This document shows positions 46,401 through 57,533 of a stretch of DNA of 64,000 nt, piece by piece. A model generated the notes under the pieces. The model saw nothing but the letters and a program-made list of their open reading frames with translations. It did no database searches and was not told the origin of the DNA. The stretch comes from Adineta steineri (lineage: Eukaryota > Rotifera > Eurotatoria > Adinetida > Adinetidae): contig CAJNOI010000280.1 in assembly GCA_905250115.1 (NCBI GenBank), positions 27,111-91,110 of the forward strand. The letters run 5' to 3'. Position 1 is the stretch's first letter. Each line of letters opens with the position of its first letter. The position numbers and the translations under genes were made by a program.

Positions 46401-49400
46401 TTTTCCTTTGATTTCTTCTCTTAAGGGCCCCCCCCGGGTCAAAAATTTATTTTTTTCCAGAGCACTCAATCTTACTGAAATTTTTACTGAATATGTATCT
46501 GACCATGGATCGTTTTCAGTAAAAAAATGAGCTCATAATATTGAGTTTTGCGAGAGTTATCTTAACATTAAGGGCTAAAAAGTAGGTGTCCGTGTGTCAA
46601 AGATTTTTTTCGCAATTTCAATGATATGGAACTCGGGATGGTGTCAAAATGTACAAAACACTTGCCACTACAACCTAACAGAGCCTGTTTTTTGAAAAAA
46701 AGAAAACTTTTTTTTGAAAAAGGTTTTTGAAAAAATTCGGAATTAACTTTTCAGAAAACTGGATTTTTTCATAAACAACCAAATTAAAAACAAAAATTCC
46801 GGCTCTGTTAGGTTGTAGCGCTGAGATCCAGCTTCATTTTAAAACCTTCCCGAGCGTTCTAGCGCTTAAAATGGGGGAGAAATCTTTGACACACTGACAG
46901 AAAAAACATTAAAAACAGTTTCGAGAAAAACGAAAAACAATTTTTCACTTTAATTATCGATATATTTTTTCTTAAAAACTTGGTACAGAGAAAAATTCAA
47001 ATAGCTTCAATAACTGAACTTTTCGAAAATAAAACTTTCATGTAGGTTTTTCAGAAAACTCGCTGTAAAACCCTCAAAAACCGCCCCAAAACTGATAAAC
47101 TATAGTCTATTCGAAAGTGTACATGGTGGACTACTTAAATATAGATGAATCTCAAAGTCGGTATTTTTGAAGAAAAAAATTTTTTTTGACCCCGGGGGGG
47201 CCCTTAATTAACTTCAAATATTTATCAGAAAAAAGTTTGAGAAACTTTGAATAAATGTTTGAAAATTGAAATTCGAAATTTGTGTTTGAATAAATATCTC
47301 AAAAACAAAAATATCTGCAATGACATATGTGCAGAACTGTTTTTAAAAAACCAGCTTGATAATTAAAATTCACTTGTAAAAGGCGAATGAAATGTTGAAA
47401 ATTGCAAAGACAGAAATTTGATTGACAAAAATTTCTTCTTTTCTGTTGATAATTGTTCCTTAAATAAATAGTTTCTTTTATTCAACTATTTTCTTTGATA
47501 CAATTTATTCAGATCTTTCAGAAGATTTTTCAAGAAAAAGTAATACGAAAATATTTTATCTAGAATGATCAACATCGGTGTTTTAAACAGAAACATTTTA
47601 ACAATATCACAATTCATGTTTCATATGAAAACTAATAAAAATCATTCCTAAAGTCAATGTCCACAAACACTCCTAAATATCTTTGTAATCAGAAATTTTT
47701 TTGAAGAAATTTTATTTTTCTTCTACGAATGTATAAATTAACAATTTCATTTCGTTTACAGTTCTTCTCTAATATTTTTTCTATTTTTCTTGTTTTTAGC
47801 TCTTTCATTCAATCGACCAAAATTTTGTTCAACAGCCACTTGGAATCCCACTGGAATTACTTTTGCTAATCAATCGATAGTTGGTCAACAACCTATCGCC
47901 ATTTTTGTGAACACAAACAACACAATTTTTGTCGCTAATCGACAAAACAACACAATTGTAATGTGGCAAGAAAAGAGTGTCAATCCAACAAAGATCATTT
48001 CTGGTAATTTTACAGGACCCATGTCTCTCTTCGTGTTATCAAATGGTGATATTTATATTGATGACGGATATGAGAATGATCGAGTACAGAAATGGATAGC
48101 AGAAACAAATACCTTTGTCACGGTGATGAATGTCAACTCATATTGTGCTGATTTGTTTGTCGATATCAATAACACTCTTTACTGTTCAATTGGCGATCAT
48201 CATCGAGTAGTGAAAAGATCACTAAATGATTCTCTGATGACTTTAAATCGTAATGCTGCTGGGACAGGAACCCTAGGATCAGCCTCGAATCAATTCAATG
48301 GCCCTGTTGGAATTTTTGTCGATGCGAATTTGGATTTATATGTGACAGATTGTGACAATGATCGAGTTCAGTTGTTCCAATCGGGAGAATCAAATGGTAT
48401 CACAGTAGTTGGAAGAGCATCACTAAATCCAACAATTACACTTCTTTGCCCAACTAAAATTATATTAGATACTGAGAAGTACTTATTTATTGCGGATAAT
48501 TACAATAATCGTATTGTTGGTTCAGACTCGAATGGTTTCCAATGTTTATTTGGATGTTATGGAATGGGTTCACAATCCAATCAATTAGATGGTCCATTTA
48601 GTTTTAGTTTCGATCACTCTGGAAACATGTTTGTTACCGATCAAAACAATCATCGAATTCAAAAATTTCAATATTATGAAGAATCATGTAGTAAGTTTAG
48701 ATTGATCGAATAAAGTCTCTAATATCATTTGAATCAATATTTATTCAGAGAATTAAAAAGAAAAACTATTGTAGAAGATGAAGACGAAACTCCTGATGGG
48801 TTTTGAATTGAATTAGTGAATAGTCAAATTCAAATTTCAAATTTCATCCCAATACACTGTTGTTATAAAATAAAAACCTTGCTTATTGATAATTCTCTAC
48901 AAAAGTCAATCGATAATATTATCATCATGTTAGTTGCATAATACAGATGGAAGTTAGTATGTCTATGTATTTATTTGGAAAGTCAGAGATGAATTCAGTT
49001 CCTTTTGTTGAACTTTCTGTATAAATTTTCTTTGATTCACCATTATCTGTGCTCACTTACCGCTGCTGACTGTAGAAAATAATGCACACAGTGGTTTTAT
49101 GAAACGTAAGACATTCGTGAGAAATAAAATTTTTAACGAAATTCGTCAAATCTTTATCGAACTAAAACCATTTCAAAGTAAATATCGATGTGAAGAAAAA
49201 TTTCTTCACTTCGAGTTTCATATTTTAGAACAGAAAATGTTCACAAACTGCTTTGAAATCAACAAAAAGTCGTTTTGCATAGTTGTTCTATGTGTTTTCA
49301 AACTCCTAGATATAAAACATCTCTCAGAAAGAAAAGACTACGCTCGAGTGTTACCCACAAGTCGTGGCGCAATCATAGATTCAGAATGTTACCTTTACTC

Positions 49401-52400
49401 TCGAGATGGGAAAACGATTATGTTATATTTGCGATCATGATTTTGGTTAATGAACGAGAAGAAGGAGAAAATTCAATTGTCACCTGGTTATTCACCACAC
49501 GTTTTATTAGAATAAAAAATCAATAAAGAGTAGCTCTTGTAATATTTTAATAATGCATCGAATATGAGAATATTTTGATTTGTTAAGATTGAATGCCACT
49601 TCCAGCCGACATTTTCTTGATGATGTCATGCTATACGCGTAGATTGACTAGAACTTTGTGAAGTAGTTTCATCAGACAGTTTATTGTTATGCTTAGTGAT
49701 ATCAGCAAAAAAACTAATGTTCTGCATTATATTTATAAAAAAAGAAAAGTTTAAAGATAAAGATGATAATGAAGAAGTCACAAAATTGTAAGTCTATGAC
49801 TTACTAGACTTTCTTAAATCAGTATGATACTCGTTTTGGTATACGAGGTTTTCTAACATTTCTTTGTTATAATTATTACAATGTCTCTTGAAAAGAACAT
49901 GCTGATTTTAAGGGCTAACATTAAATACTTATTGTAAGGACACTAAATAGATATTTTATTTCATGGTTTTCTGCATTTCTCTATCAAAAGCATTGTTATA
50001 AAACAAACGATTCAACTCTAATCAGTAAACAGAATGAAAAGTAAACTATGAATATGCGCAATCATCTCTTTTCTTTATTCTAAATGTAAATACTCATTGA
50101 TTTTTTTCATTCAATAGATAACTCATTATTTCTAATAAAATCAATGTATTTATCATCACTGACATCAAATAGTTCAATTTATTTTAAAAATTGTTCAGAG
50201 TTAGATTCGTACTATGAAGCGATACAAATGGACGTTACTATAACGGGATATTATGCTTTTCTGATCAACAGTAAGATGAAAACCACATATGGTTGCATCT
50301 ACAAAAGTGACTTCAATCCATTTGATGTGGCCAAAAATATGATTAAATATAATGGAGACTATGAAAGGCAAGGTCAATTTGAAGTCACAGCTATTCTTGA
50401 AGCTAATATAAAATACGTTTTCGTTATAACAACATCTACTTCGAATATAACAGGAGATGTCTCAATTCAAGTATCTGGTCAAAGCTATATCGGCTTCAGT
50501 CGTATTTGTGAGTATATATAGTCTTTTAATAAATAATCAGCTGCACTTATTCATCATCGGTAGAAAATATAGATTAACTCAATCCGCAAAATGATATACA
50601 GCTATTTCTATTCGATAGAGACTAAGATTCATATCACTTCCAGTCGCTTTCGGTAAACATATCTGAGCGAGAAAATAAAATTCCAAATTGTTTACATTTA
50701 TTTCCATATTATACAAAATTGAATCAATTTTCTTATTCGTTAGTGAATACTTCATCAGTTGTTCAAACAGTTTATGCATCAAAATTGGCAACGAACAGTT
50801 CAACGTATTCACGTCGTTGTTCAAGTTCAAATTCTTACTATAAAGCGATACAAGTGAATGTTCGTAGAAGTGGTTTTTACACTTTCTTCAGCAAAAGCAA
50901 TATGGACACATACGGTTCTCTTTACAAAGATTATTTCGATCCATCGACTCCACGTGAAAATCAGCTCGTAGACGATGATAAAAGATGCAATCAAAAACAG
51001 TTTACATTCACAATTGCTCTTGAAACCAGTATCACATATACATTGGTTGTGACAACGTGGAATTCTTATACGACAGGTGAATTCTCAATCTTTGTATCTG
51101 GTCCAGACAATGTCGACCTCAAGAATATTAGTAAGTGTTTGCACTACAACTATGAAATGAATATCTGTCAATGTTAGCATGAGTATTTAATTGAGTTTAG
51201 CATATCCACAGATAGAAACTTGTTTTTTAAGATAACATTTGTATTATGAGAAAAAAGCTTTACATAAACAGCTACATTAACCCCATCATATAACGGAATA
51301 TTATGAATAGCATCCGAACAATTCTTCTTGAATTCAGATTTGTTACAGTTGATTCCTGTTGTGATGGATGTGGATGTAGGTGGTTGTGTGTGAGTGTTGA
51401 TGTAAAAATTAAACTTATTCTACAACCACACCCGATATCCCAAAGTGTTTTCTACCATCTTGAAGTGAGATTATAGTGATTTTCGTTTATATCAACATGC
51501 ATATTACTTTCATTTGTCTTTGATGTGTTCATCCGAGAGAGAAAATATAAAGTAATATTTCTGGTTGTATACATTTATTTCCATATTATACAAGATAGAA
51601 TCGATCTCCTTTTTGATTAGTGAATACTTCATCAGTTGTTCAAACAGTTTATGCATCAAAATTGACAACGAACAATCCAATGTATCCTCCTCTGTGTTTT
51701 TGGTCAAGTACTTACTATGAAGCGATACAAGTGAATGTTCGTAGAAGTGGTTTTTACACTTTTTTCAGCCAAAAGAATATGGACACATACGGTTCTCTTT
51801 ACAAAGAATATTTCAATCCATCCAATCCACGTGAAAATCGGCTAGTAGATGACAATAACAGCTGCAATCAAAAACAGTTTACATTCACAATTGCTCTTGA
51901 AACCAGTATCACATATACATTGGTTGTGACAACGTGGAATTCTTATACGATAGGTGAATTCTCAATCTTTGTATCTGGTCCAGACAATGTCGACCTCAAG
52001 AATATTAGTAAGTGTTTGCACTACAACTATGAAATGAATATCTGTCAACGTTAGCATGAGTATTTAATTGAGTTTAGCATATCCACAGATAGAAACTTGT
52101 TTTTTAAGATAACATTTGTGTTATAAGAAGAAAGTCTTACATAAACAGCCACATTAAATCCATGAAATAACAGAATATTGTGAATAGGATTATATCAATC
52201 TCCTTGAATAAAGACCCATTTCAGTCGATCGCTAATGTGATGTAAATAATATACAAATCGGCATGAATCTCTGCTCGTGACCATGTAATGAAAAAAATAT
52301 GCTTTTTTTTACAACATGTCCTGTCACTCAGCCCTTTTACAATAAAAAAATGCTGAAAACTTTTAAATATAATGCATCGTAAATAAAAAACATAAACATA

Positions 52401-54798
52401 TTCTTATTTTGTATGAATCTAAAAGATATCTTTATGTACTTTAATTTTTAAATAAATTACAGTAGTAGGAGAATTAGACTATAAATAAATAATTTTTGAT
52501 ATCTAAAACGTTGAGATATAATCCATTTTCCAAATAAAGAAGTTATTCCAGACTCATTCGTGTCATACATTATTGAGGGTTAGAGTATAGAAAACGTTTA
52601 TACATTATATTCTCACTTTCCATTTAGTGCTTAATTATTTAATTGAGAGTGATATCATAGAGAGTCATGTCTTTAGAAAGCTAGGCTCAGCTTCGACATG
52701 CCTTTCGATATTCAGGGTATATAGGAGATGACTTACGGTGCTTACTTTTCGTTCTTACATCCAGACGATTCGTTTTTCTCTCAGTCAATCAAGATCTATC
52801 ATGAATTTTGGCTGTTATTTTTGAGTTCATCACATAGGCTCTCCATCTGTCATCGAAATACGATATTCGTCAGCTAAACAATCGAATTATTCATCAGAGT
52901 TGACTACAAATAGTCAAACATATTCTCGAGATTGTCGAAAATCAAATTATTATTATGAAACTATACGAATGCATGTAGTGGAAACTGGATACTATATTTT
53001 CAGTAGCTCTAGCAGTATGGATACATTTGGTTATATTTACAAAGATGATTTTAATCCAATGAGTCCTTTCGAGAATCTACGCTCACAGGATTATCGAAGG
53101 TGTAATCTTCATGATTTCGAGATCATCGCTTATCTTCATACTGGCACTAAATACATATTAGTGGTAACAACATTATCTCCAAATATAACAGGAAATTTTT
53201 TCATTCTAACATCTGGGCTAAATAACATCACTCTTAATCCTTATAGTAAGTATTCTGTATCGTTTGTAAATCATCAACAGAGAATTACAACATACCACTG
53301 AAGTCGATTTTCACTGTTGAATAATGAAAGATCTGAGAATCTCAAATAGATCGTATACTTCGATAGAATTATTGTCGAAAAATAGAAGCACATCGGAACT
53401 CCTTCTTTATATGAGTTCAATCAGTTGGGTAAATTAATTCAGCTTTTCTTCTTGCATCAACGATATATTTCAGAAGATCTATTCTTTAGTGATTTCACAC
53501 TATCTGAGATTTTATTACCTTGCAGTCTGTGAAAATTTATCAAGTTCATATGCAGAAACACCTTTATAGAACTGAGTAAAATCATCATGAGCTATTGAAG
53601 AGACAATAGAAATATAAAAATTTAAGCTCGGCAGCACATGCCATGTTAAATGACTTTCATAAACTATTGTTACTTATAAACTTCCGCTGATGTAGCTTTA
53701 TCAAGTTGAGAATGATTGGTCTCATCTCTTAATGACCGAGTATTCCTTTCTTTAGCTCAAATTGTGACCAGTTGTTTCATTGGTCAAAAATGTCAGTTCT
53801 ACAAAAAAAGTATTGGTGTCACTCTCGATGATATTTTACGTGACGAAATTCGGCCGAATATGACATTCACTGATCAAACAATATTGGTGAAAATCAGTGT
53901 CGCTTTAACGATGATTATGTTTGTTGGAGGTTTAATCAATAGTATTTTGTCTCTAATAACATTTCAGAGCAAAGAACTACGAAAAGTTGGATGTGGCATC
54001 TATCTCTTCGCATCATCGATTACATCGTTTCTTACAATCAGTATATTTACAGTGAAGTTTTGGTTTGTTGTTCTCACTCAAATAAATCTGTCAATTCGTC
54101 TTTCTGTTGTTCGAGGAGGTTGTGTATCGATTGAACCACTTCTCAAGCTTTGTCTTTATTTGGATGCTTGGCTCAATGCTTGTGTAGCTATTGAAAGAGC
54201 GATTCTTGTTTTCAAAGGAATCGCATTCAATAAGCAAAAGAGTCAACGCATTGCTCGACGGATAATTCTTATACTACCATTCTGTATCATGAGTTCAATC
54301 ATTCACGAACCTATACACCGAGAACTGTATGAGGTAAAGACAGAGACAAAGGAAGTGGATATCGATAGATGGTGTTTAACTCCTTATTCTTCTTTTGTTC
54401 AGCAATACAATACAATCATCTTATTTTTTCATCTTGTCGCTCCATGTATTATCAATCTTTGTTCTGCATTATTCATCATATTTGGATCCGCCCGACAACG
54501 ATCAACAGCTCAAACAAGACTAACTCTGCAAGAACATATTTACAGTCAAATTAGTGAACATAAACAATTATTAATCAGTCCAATTATTCTTCTAATTTTG
54601 TCCCTACCCCGTGTGATTATGTCAATGTTATCAGAATGTGTCAATCCATCTAATCATCGATTATTATTTATTTCTGGTTATTTCATTTCATTTACTCCAT
54701 CGATACTTATCTTTATTGTCTTTGTCCTTCCTTCAGACCTATACAGAAAAACATTTCAAGAAACATTCAGACGATGGCGACGACGCATTCATCAATGA
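43418..54798 (+). CDS. Putative giant receptor: signal peptide, two NHL propellers, four PPC-like modules, 7TM
   Basis: Eight candidate exons are all separated by phase-1 introns: 43418-43481 (signal peptide), 45175-46059, 47800-48690 (NHL), 50118-50507, 50744-51130, 51621-52007, 52838-53245 (PPC-like) and 53756-54798 (7TM). Joined, they give about 1484 aa without a stop. Every internal exon is a multiple of three, so any could be skipped. The signal exon (MMWNIYVFIIILLFIFNNET) puts the propellers and modules outside the cell, followed by a short Cys-containing, EGF-like stub (SCFIGQKCQF) and seven helices. The ligand is unknown. Small exons may be missed, and the NHL part could be one or two separate genes. 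The arrangement is inferred from phase, order and strand only. Confidence 0.55.
45175..46059 (+). CDS. NHL propeller exon 1 of the putative receptor
   Basis: Acceptor CTCGTTTTAG, donor TTTTG/GTAAGT, 295 codons, phase 1 to 1. It encodes about six divergent NHL blades: IFVNTDNTIYVANRENNKIIMW, GIFVDANLDLYVADFANDRV and SFSFDRSGNIFVPDQGNHRI (each split here from longer repeats). It starts ALSFNQPKF, which would follow directly after a signal peptide. It is about 80% similar by eye to the exon at 47800-48690 and more distant from the B-box-linked NHL exons. Confidence 0.85.
46425..47203. mobile_element. PiggyBac-type MITE at TTAA, GGGCCCCCC ends
   Basis: The 779-bp element is flanked by TTAA (46421-46424 and 47204-47207). 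The inverted ends read GGGCCCCCCCCGGGTCAAAA and GGGCCCCCCCGGGGTCAAAA. Nested inside is a second inverted pair (GTGTCAAAGATTTTT near 46598 with its complement near 46880; CAACCTAACAGAGCC near 46672 with its complement near 46801). No coding. It lies in the intron between the two NHL exons. Its ends differ from those of the piggyBac copy at 35398. Confidence 0.85.
47800..48690 (+). CDS. NHL propeller exon 2, duplicate of exon 1
   Basis: Acceptor TTGTTTTTAG, donor CATGTA/GTAAGT, 297 codons, phase 1 to 1. It opens ALSFNRPKF like exon 1, and the preceding 60 bp of intron (AACAATTTCATT...CAGTTCTT) also match, so the duplication included the acceptor region. Six NHL blades, intact. Its two ends are compatible with being used after exon 1, instead of exon 1, or as the start of a separate gene. 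Confidence 0.85.
48691..50117. other. Predicted intron of about 1.4 kb
   Basis: AT-rich. A 113-codon ORF (49099-49440) and one overlapping it have no recognisable domain, no flanking splice logic and no repeat match; I regard them as chance. Confidence 0.5.
50118..53245 (+). CDS. Four PPC-like extracellular module exons
   Basis: Exons 50118-50507, 50744-51130, 51621-52007 and 52838-53245 (390, 387, 387 and 408 nt; all phase 1 to 1). Each encodes one module of about 130 aa: Ser-rich start, conserved Cys, YYEAIQV.V..SG.Y.F, MDTYG.LYK..F.P, QF..T..L...I.Y.LVVTT.....TG..SI.VSG. Exons two and three are nearly identical and were duplicated with their introns (about 700 bp copied, 877 bp apart). 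The acidic DDD run seen in the minus-strand relative is retained in module two (DDDK) and weaker in the others. Confidence 0.8.
50600..52190. repeat. Recent tandem duplication of a PPC-like exon plus intron
   Basis: About 50670-51320 and 51540-52190 align almost base for base from the acceptor region through more than 150 bp of downstream intron (KCLHYNYEMNICQ read-through and beyond). Offset is 877 bp. The first unit is separated from the second by hairpin 15. Confidence 0.85.
51362..51434. repeat. Telomere-like hairpin 15
   Basis: GATGTGGATGTAGGTGGTTG pairs with CAACCACACCC. It lies between the duplicated exon units and in only one of them. Confidence 0.6.
53756..54798 (+). CDS. Rhodopsin-like 7TM exon of the putative receptor
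   Basis: The acceptor (CCTTTCTTTAG) joins in phase 1; 347 codons. Seven hydrophobic helices are visible: TM1 with GGLINSIL (class A G-x-x-N), TM3 ending AIERA in place of DRY, TM5 after a WCLTPY loop, TM6 with SLPRVIM and TM7 FTPSILIFIVFVLPSDLYR, a variant of NPxxY. A basic tail (RRWRRRIHQ) ends the protein. It looks like an orphan class A receptor of the type abundant in bdelloids. The stub before TM1 (SCFIGQKCQF) resembles the end of an EGF domain. An internal ATG at 53716 lies in the intron, so the start of a stand-alone protein is doubtful. Confidence 0.85.
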
Positions 54799-55121
54799 TC
54801 AATGTTTCTTTATTATTTTAGAACTTTTCTAATTTATTGGAATAGTATTCGCTTCGATTTAACAATTAATCGAGAAATGTCGATCAAACAGAACAACATT
54901 TCCCGTCTTTTGCATAGACTATCGGATAATGAAAGACAAATTTGATAAATTTATGGTGATATTATTTCTAACCTGTTGAAAAATGAAGGCGAAAATTTAT
55001 TCATCACGCACATTCATATCCACTATCAAGATACAATTTCACAAGTTTCGGGAGTATTGTTTTGGAAAAAAGTTCTCATATCAATTTCTCAGCTTGTTAT
55101 TTAATAAAATTGCATGTCAAT

Positions 55122-55808
55122 CAGTGTGGGACCTAAAACTATTTTTCAAAAAGTTGATAGTTGACAAAATTGGCAAAAAGTTAAAACAGTTATAACTAGA
55201 GTTATAACTATCAACCGCAGTTGTAACTATCAACCGTAGTTATAACCTTTAAACAGAGTTATAACTAGCAACTTTTTTCAAATGTGAACCTGCTAAATCC
55301 TTTAATCATGTGAAAGATCGATTAGTAATGTCCTCCTGTCTTTTTTCTTTTTTCTTAATGTAAATTTTTTTTTGAAACTATGCTTTTTAAAAAGCGACCA
55401 GCAAAACAATTGAACAATTCTTAAAATCCTTGGCGATATATAGTGATCATATAGATATATTATTCTTATAATAAAGAAGAAGAAACAAAAGCTATGTGCC
55501 TTTTCAGCACTGAAGATTAATTATTCATACTATTTCAGTTCAAAGTCAGTTCAAGATAGCCATAATTACACTTCAGTGTGGGAGTTAAAATTATTTTTTA
55601 AAAAGTTAGTAGTTGACAAAATCGGTAAAAAGTTAAAACAGTTATAACTAGAGTTATAACTATCAACCATAGTTATAACTCGAGTTGAAGGTTATAACTG
55701 CGGTTGATAGTTACAACCTAATTAACTTTTTGGCCAAAAAGTTGATCGGTTATAACCCAAAAAGTTATAACCCGAGTTTTAACTACCCTAGTTTTAGGTC
55801 CCACACTG
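55122..55808. mobile_element. Non-autonomous hAT-like transposon with perfect 8-bp duplication
   Basis: ATGTCAAT flanks both sides (55114-55121 and 55809-55816). The ends are CAGTGTGGGACCTAAAACTA and its reverse complement. An 8-bp duplication and CAG...CTG ends are hAT features. A second copy of the left end starts at 55573, so the element contains its own left half twice around about 300 bp of unrelated filler. It is filled with GTTATAACTATCAACC-type repeats. No transposase. Confidence 0.85.
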
Positions 55809-56096
55809 ATGTCAATGTAGTTTTCATCTCTGAAAATATTATTTATAAACTGAAAATGATTAGACAAAATGTCGAACTAACGATAAAATAGAATTCAAAC
55901 CTGCTTAACATTTCAAAATTAGTGTCTGAGATAGTTTTCAAAAATGATCATTTTAGAAGGTAGTGGTGAGACTTGTCTTAACACCGTCATTAATTCTCGT
56001 TAACAAAATGATTAATATTATTCCCTCTACTGGAAGGAGGGTTATGCGTCGAGCAGATGTCAGAAAAAAACGAGTTGATGTTCGTCCGTGTGTGTG

Positions 56097-56138
56097 TTCG
56101 TTCGTTCGTTCGTTCGTTCGTTCGTTCGTTCGTTCGTT
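56097..56138. repeat. TTCG microsatellite
   Basis: About ten uninterrupted TTCG units. They create a repetitive ORF on both strands that I do not treat as a gene. Confidence 0.95.
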
Positions 56139-56187
56139 TGTGTGTTCGTTCATTTAATCTGATTGGTTAATTAAAACATCTTATCCT

Positions 56188-56490
56188 CTTTTTTTATAAG
56201 GGTTGACCGAAGGGTTATCGAGGTCGGGGAACTCGAATTCGGTGTTATTTTTTTCGAATTTTTTTACACAAAGGACCACTTTTTTTACAAAAAGAAATTT
56301 TTTTATAAGGGTTGACCGAAGGGTAATCGAGGTCGAGGAACTCGAACCTGATGTTAGTTTTTTGAAACTTTTGTAGTTTTCAATTTTTTGAAACAAAAGA
56401 CCATTTTTTTACAAAAAACATTTTTCTTTATTAAGTTTACTCAAAAGCTATCGGAGTGGAAGAACATAAATCCGATGTTGATTTTTTAAA
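56188..56490. repeat. Tandem repeat of about 109 bp, three diverging units
   Basis: Units begin near 56196 and 56305 (ATAAGGGTTGACCGAAGGGT) and, more degenerate, near 56430 (ATTAAGTTTACTCAAAAGCT). The first two are clearly similar. Confidence 0.75.
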
Positions 56491-56916
56491 AATTTATAAG
56501 ATTTAGTAGTGATTATATTATAGAAACTTTAGTCGAAGTAATCGGAAGAAAAAGTTATTAATTCAGTATCAATTTTAATTGAAGATTTTTCCGTTCTTGA
56601 CTAACACACGTCATATCTTTCGATAGAATTTTAGCAGAAATACGTGAATAAAAGCGAGGTATCTGATTGCGACCTTGGTGTTGGATCTTCATCCACATCA
56701 GATATATAACTAACATTCCAAATATGTGAAGGACTATGCTAGACGAATATCTTCTAATCGTAGCGGTTCATAAAACTACTTCCTCTTTTTAGTTTCTTAT
56801 TAGGAATCGTATTACCAGAAACTCGCCGCGTTTTGGAATGAGAATGAAAGGAAACTCATTTATATCCATCCAAAGTGAATGAGAAGTGAAGGATATAATA
56901 GAGATGCTCATAGAAA

Positions 56917-57303
56917 CGACTAGTCGTGAGTGGTCGACCGTAGGGAGGCCGACGAACGGCTAGACGTCAATTCGAACAGTTAATACTATATATAGACTTG
57001 AAAATTCTCAAGTAGTCTGAACGGTTTTTCGCAAGAACTTAACTGATATCCCTTCGAAAGTGAATCGATCAGGTTATGATTTTCCTGAAAAGAAAGGAGA
57101 GCTTGAAATCTATGCTGAAAGCCACACGTATTATGTAAATTCTAGAAGTCTTTAGTTATGAATCCATCCTATATGTCCGACTTATTTTTTTATGTATAAA
57201 AATGCTCATCTGACTGTTGAGGAAAAAGAAAAATAGACAATGCATGTCGACGGCTTGTCGTGAGTGGCCGACCAAAGGGAGGCCGACGAACGACTAGACG
57301 TTA
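56917..57303. repeat. Direct repeat pair of about 55 bp, 331 bp apart
   Basis: 56917-56970 and 57248-57303 share TCGTGAGTGGYCGACC, GGGAGGCCGACGAACG and CTAGACGT. GC-rich compared with its surroundings; the first copy begins at a 12-bp palindrome (ACGACTAGTCGT). The sequence between the copies does not repeat. Confidence 0.75.
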
Positions 57304-57472
57304 GTATGAGAGCTTAGAGGAAGTAAAATGAGTCACAGTGAAAGACTTTTTGAGAAGTGGCCCGACTAATGAACTAAAACAAATATTTATCTTATCTTAT
57401 GCATGGTGACGGATCTGTTCATATCCTTTCAGTAGAGGGCTTAGCGACGTTTGCGTCGTGTTACTTGTATTT

Positions 57473-57533
57473 AAGGGTGTTGAGGGTGTGGGCACAAGTG
57501 ATGAATCAGAAGAATACACATCCACATCCTTAT
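57473..57533. repeat. Telomere-like hairpin 16
   Basis: AAGGGTGTTGAGGGTGTGGG and ACACATCCACATCCTT flank a loop of about 25 bases. Confidence 0.6.

Noticed and set aside
49099..49526. Two overlapping ORFs in the predicted receptor intron
   Set aside because: No recognisable domain, and no acceptor/donor pair in phase with the neighbouring exons.
55953..56157. ORFs on both strands across the TTCG repeat
   Set aside because: They exist only because a 4-bp repeat without stops is open in several frames.
6342..57533. Hairpins considered as bacterial-type transcription terminators
   Set aside because: The genome is eukaryotic, several hairpins lie in introns, and the arms share a specific repeated unit.
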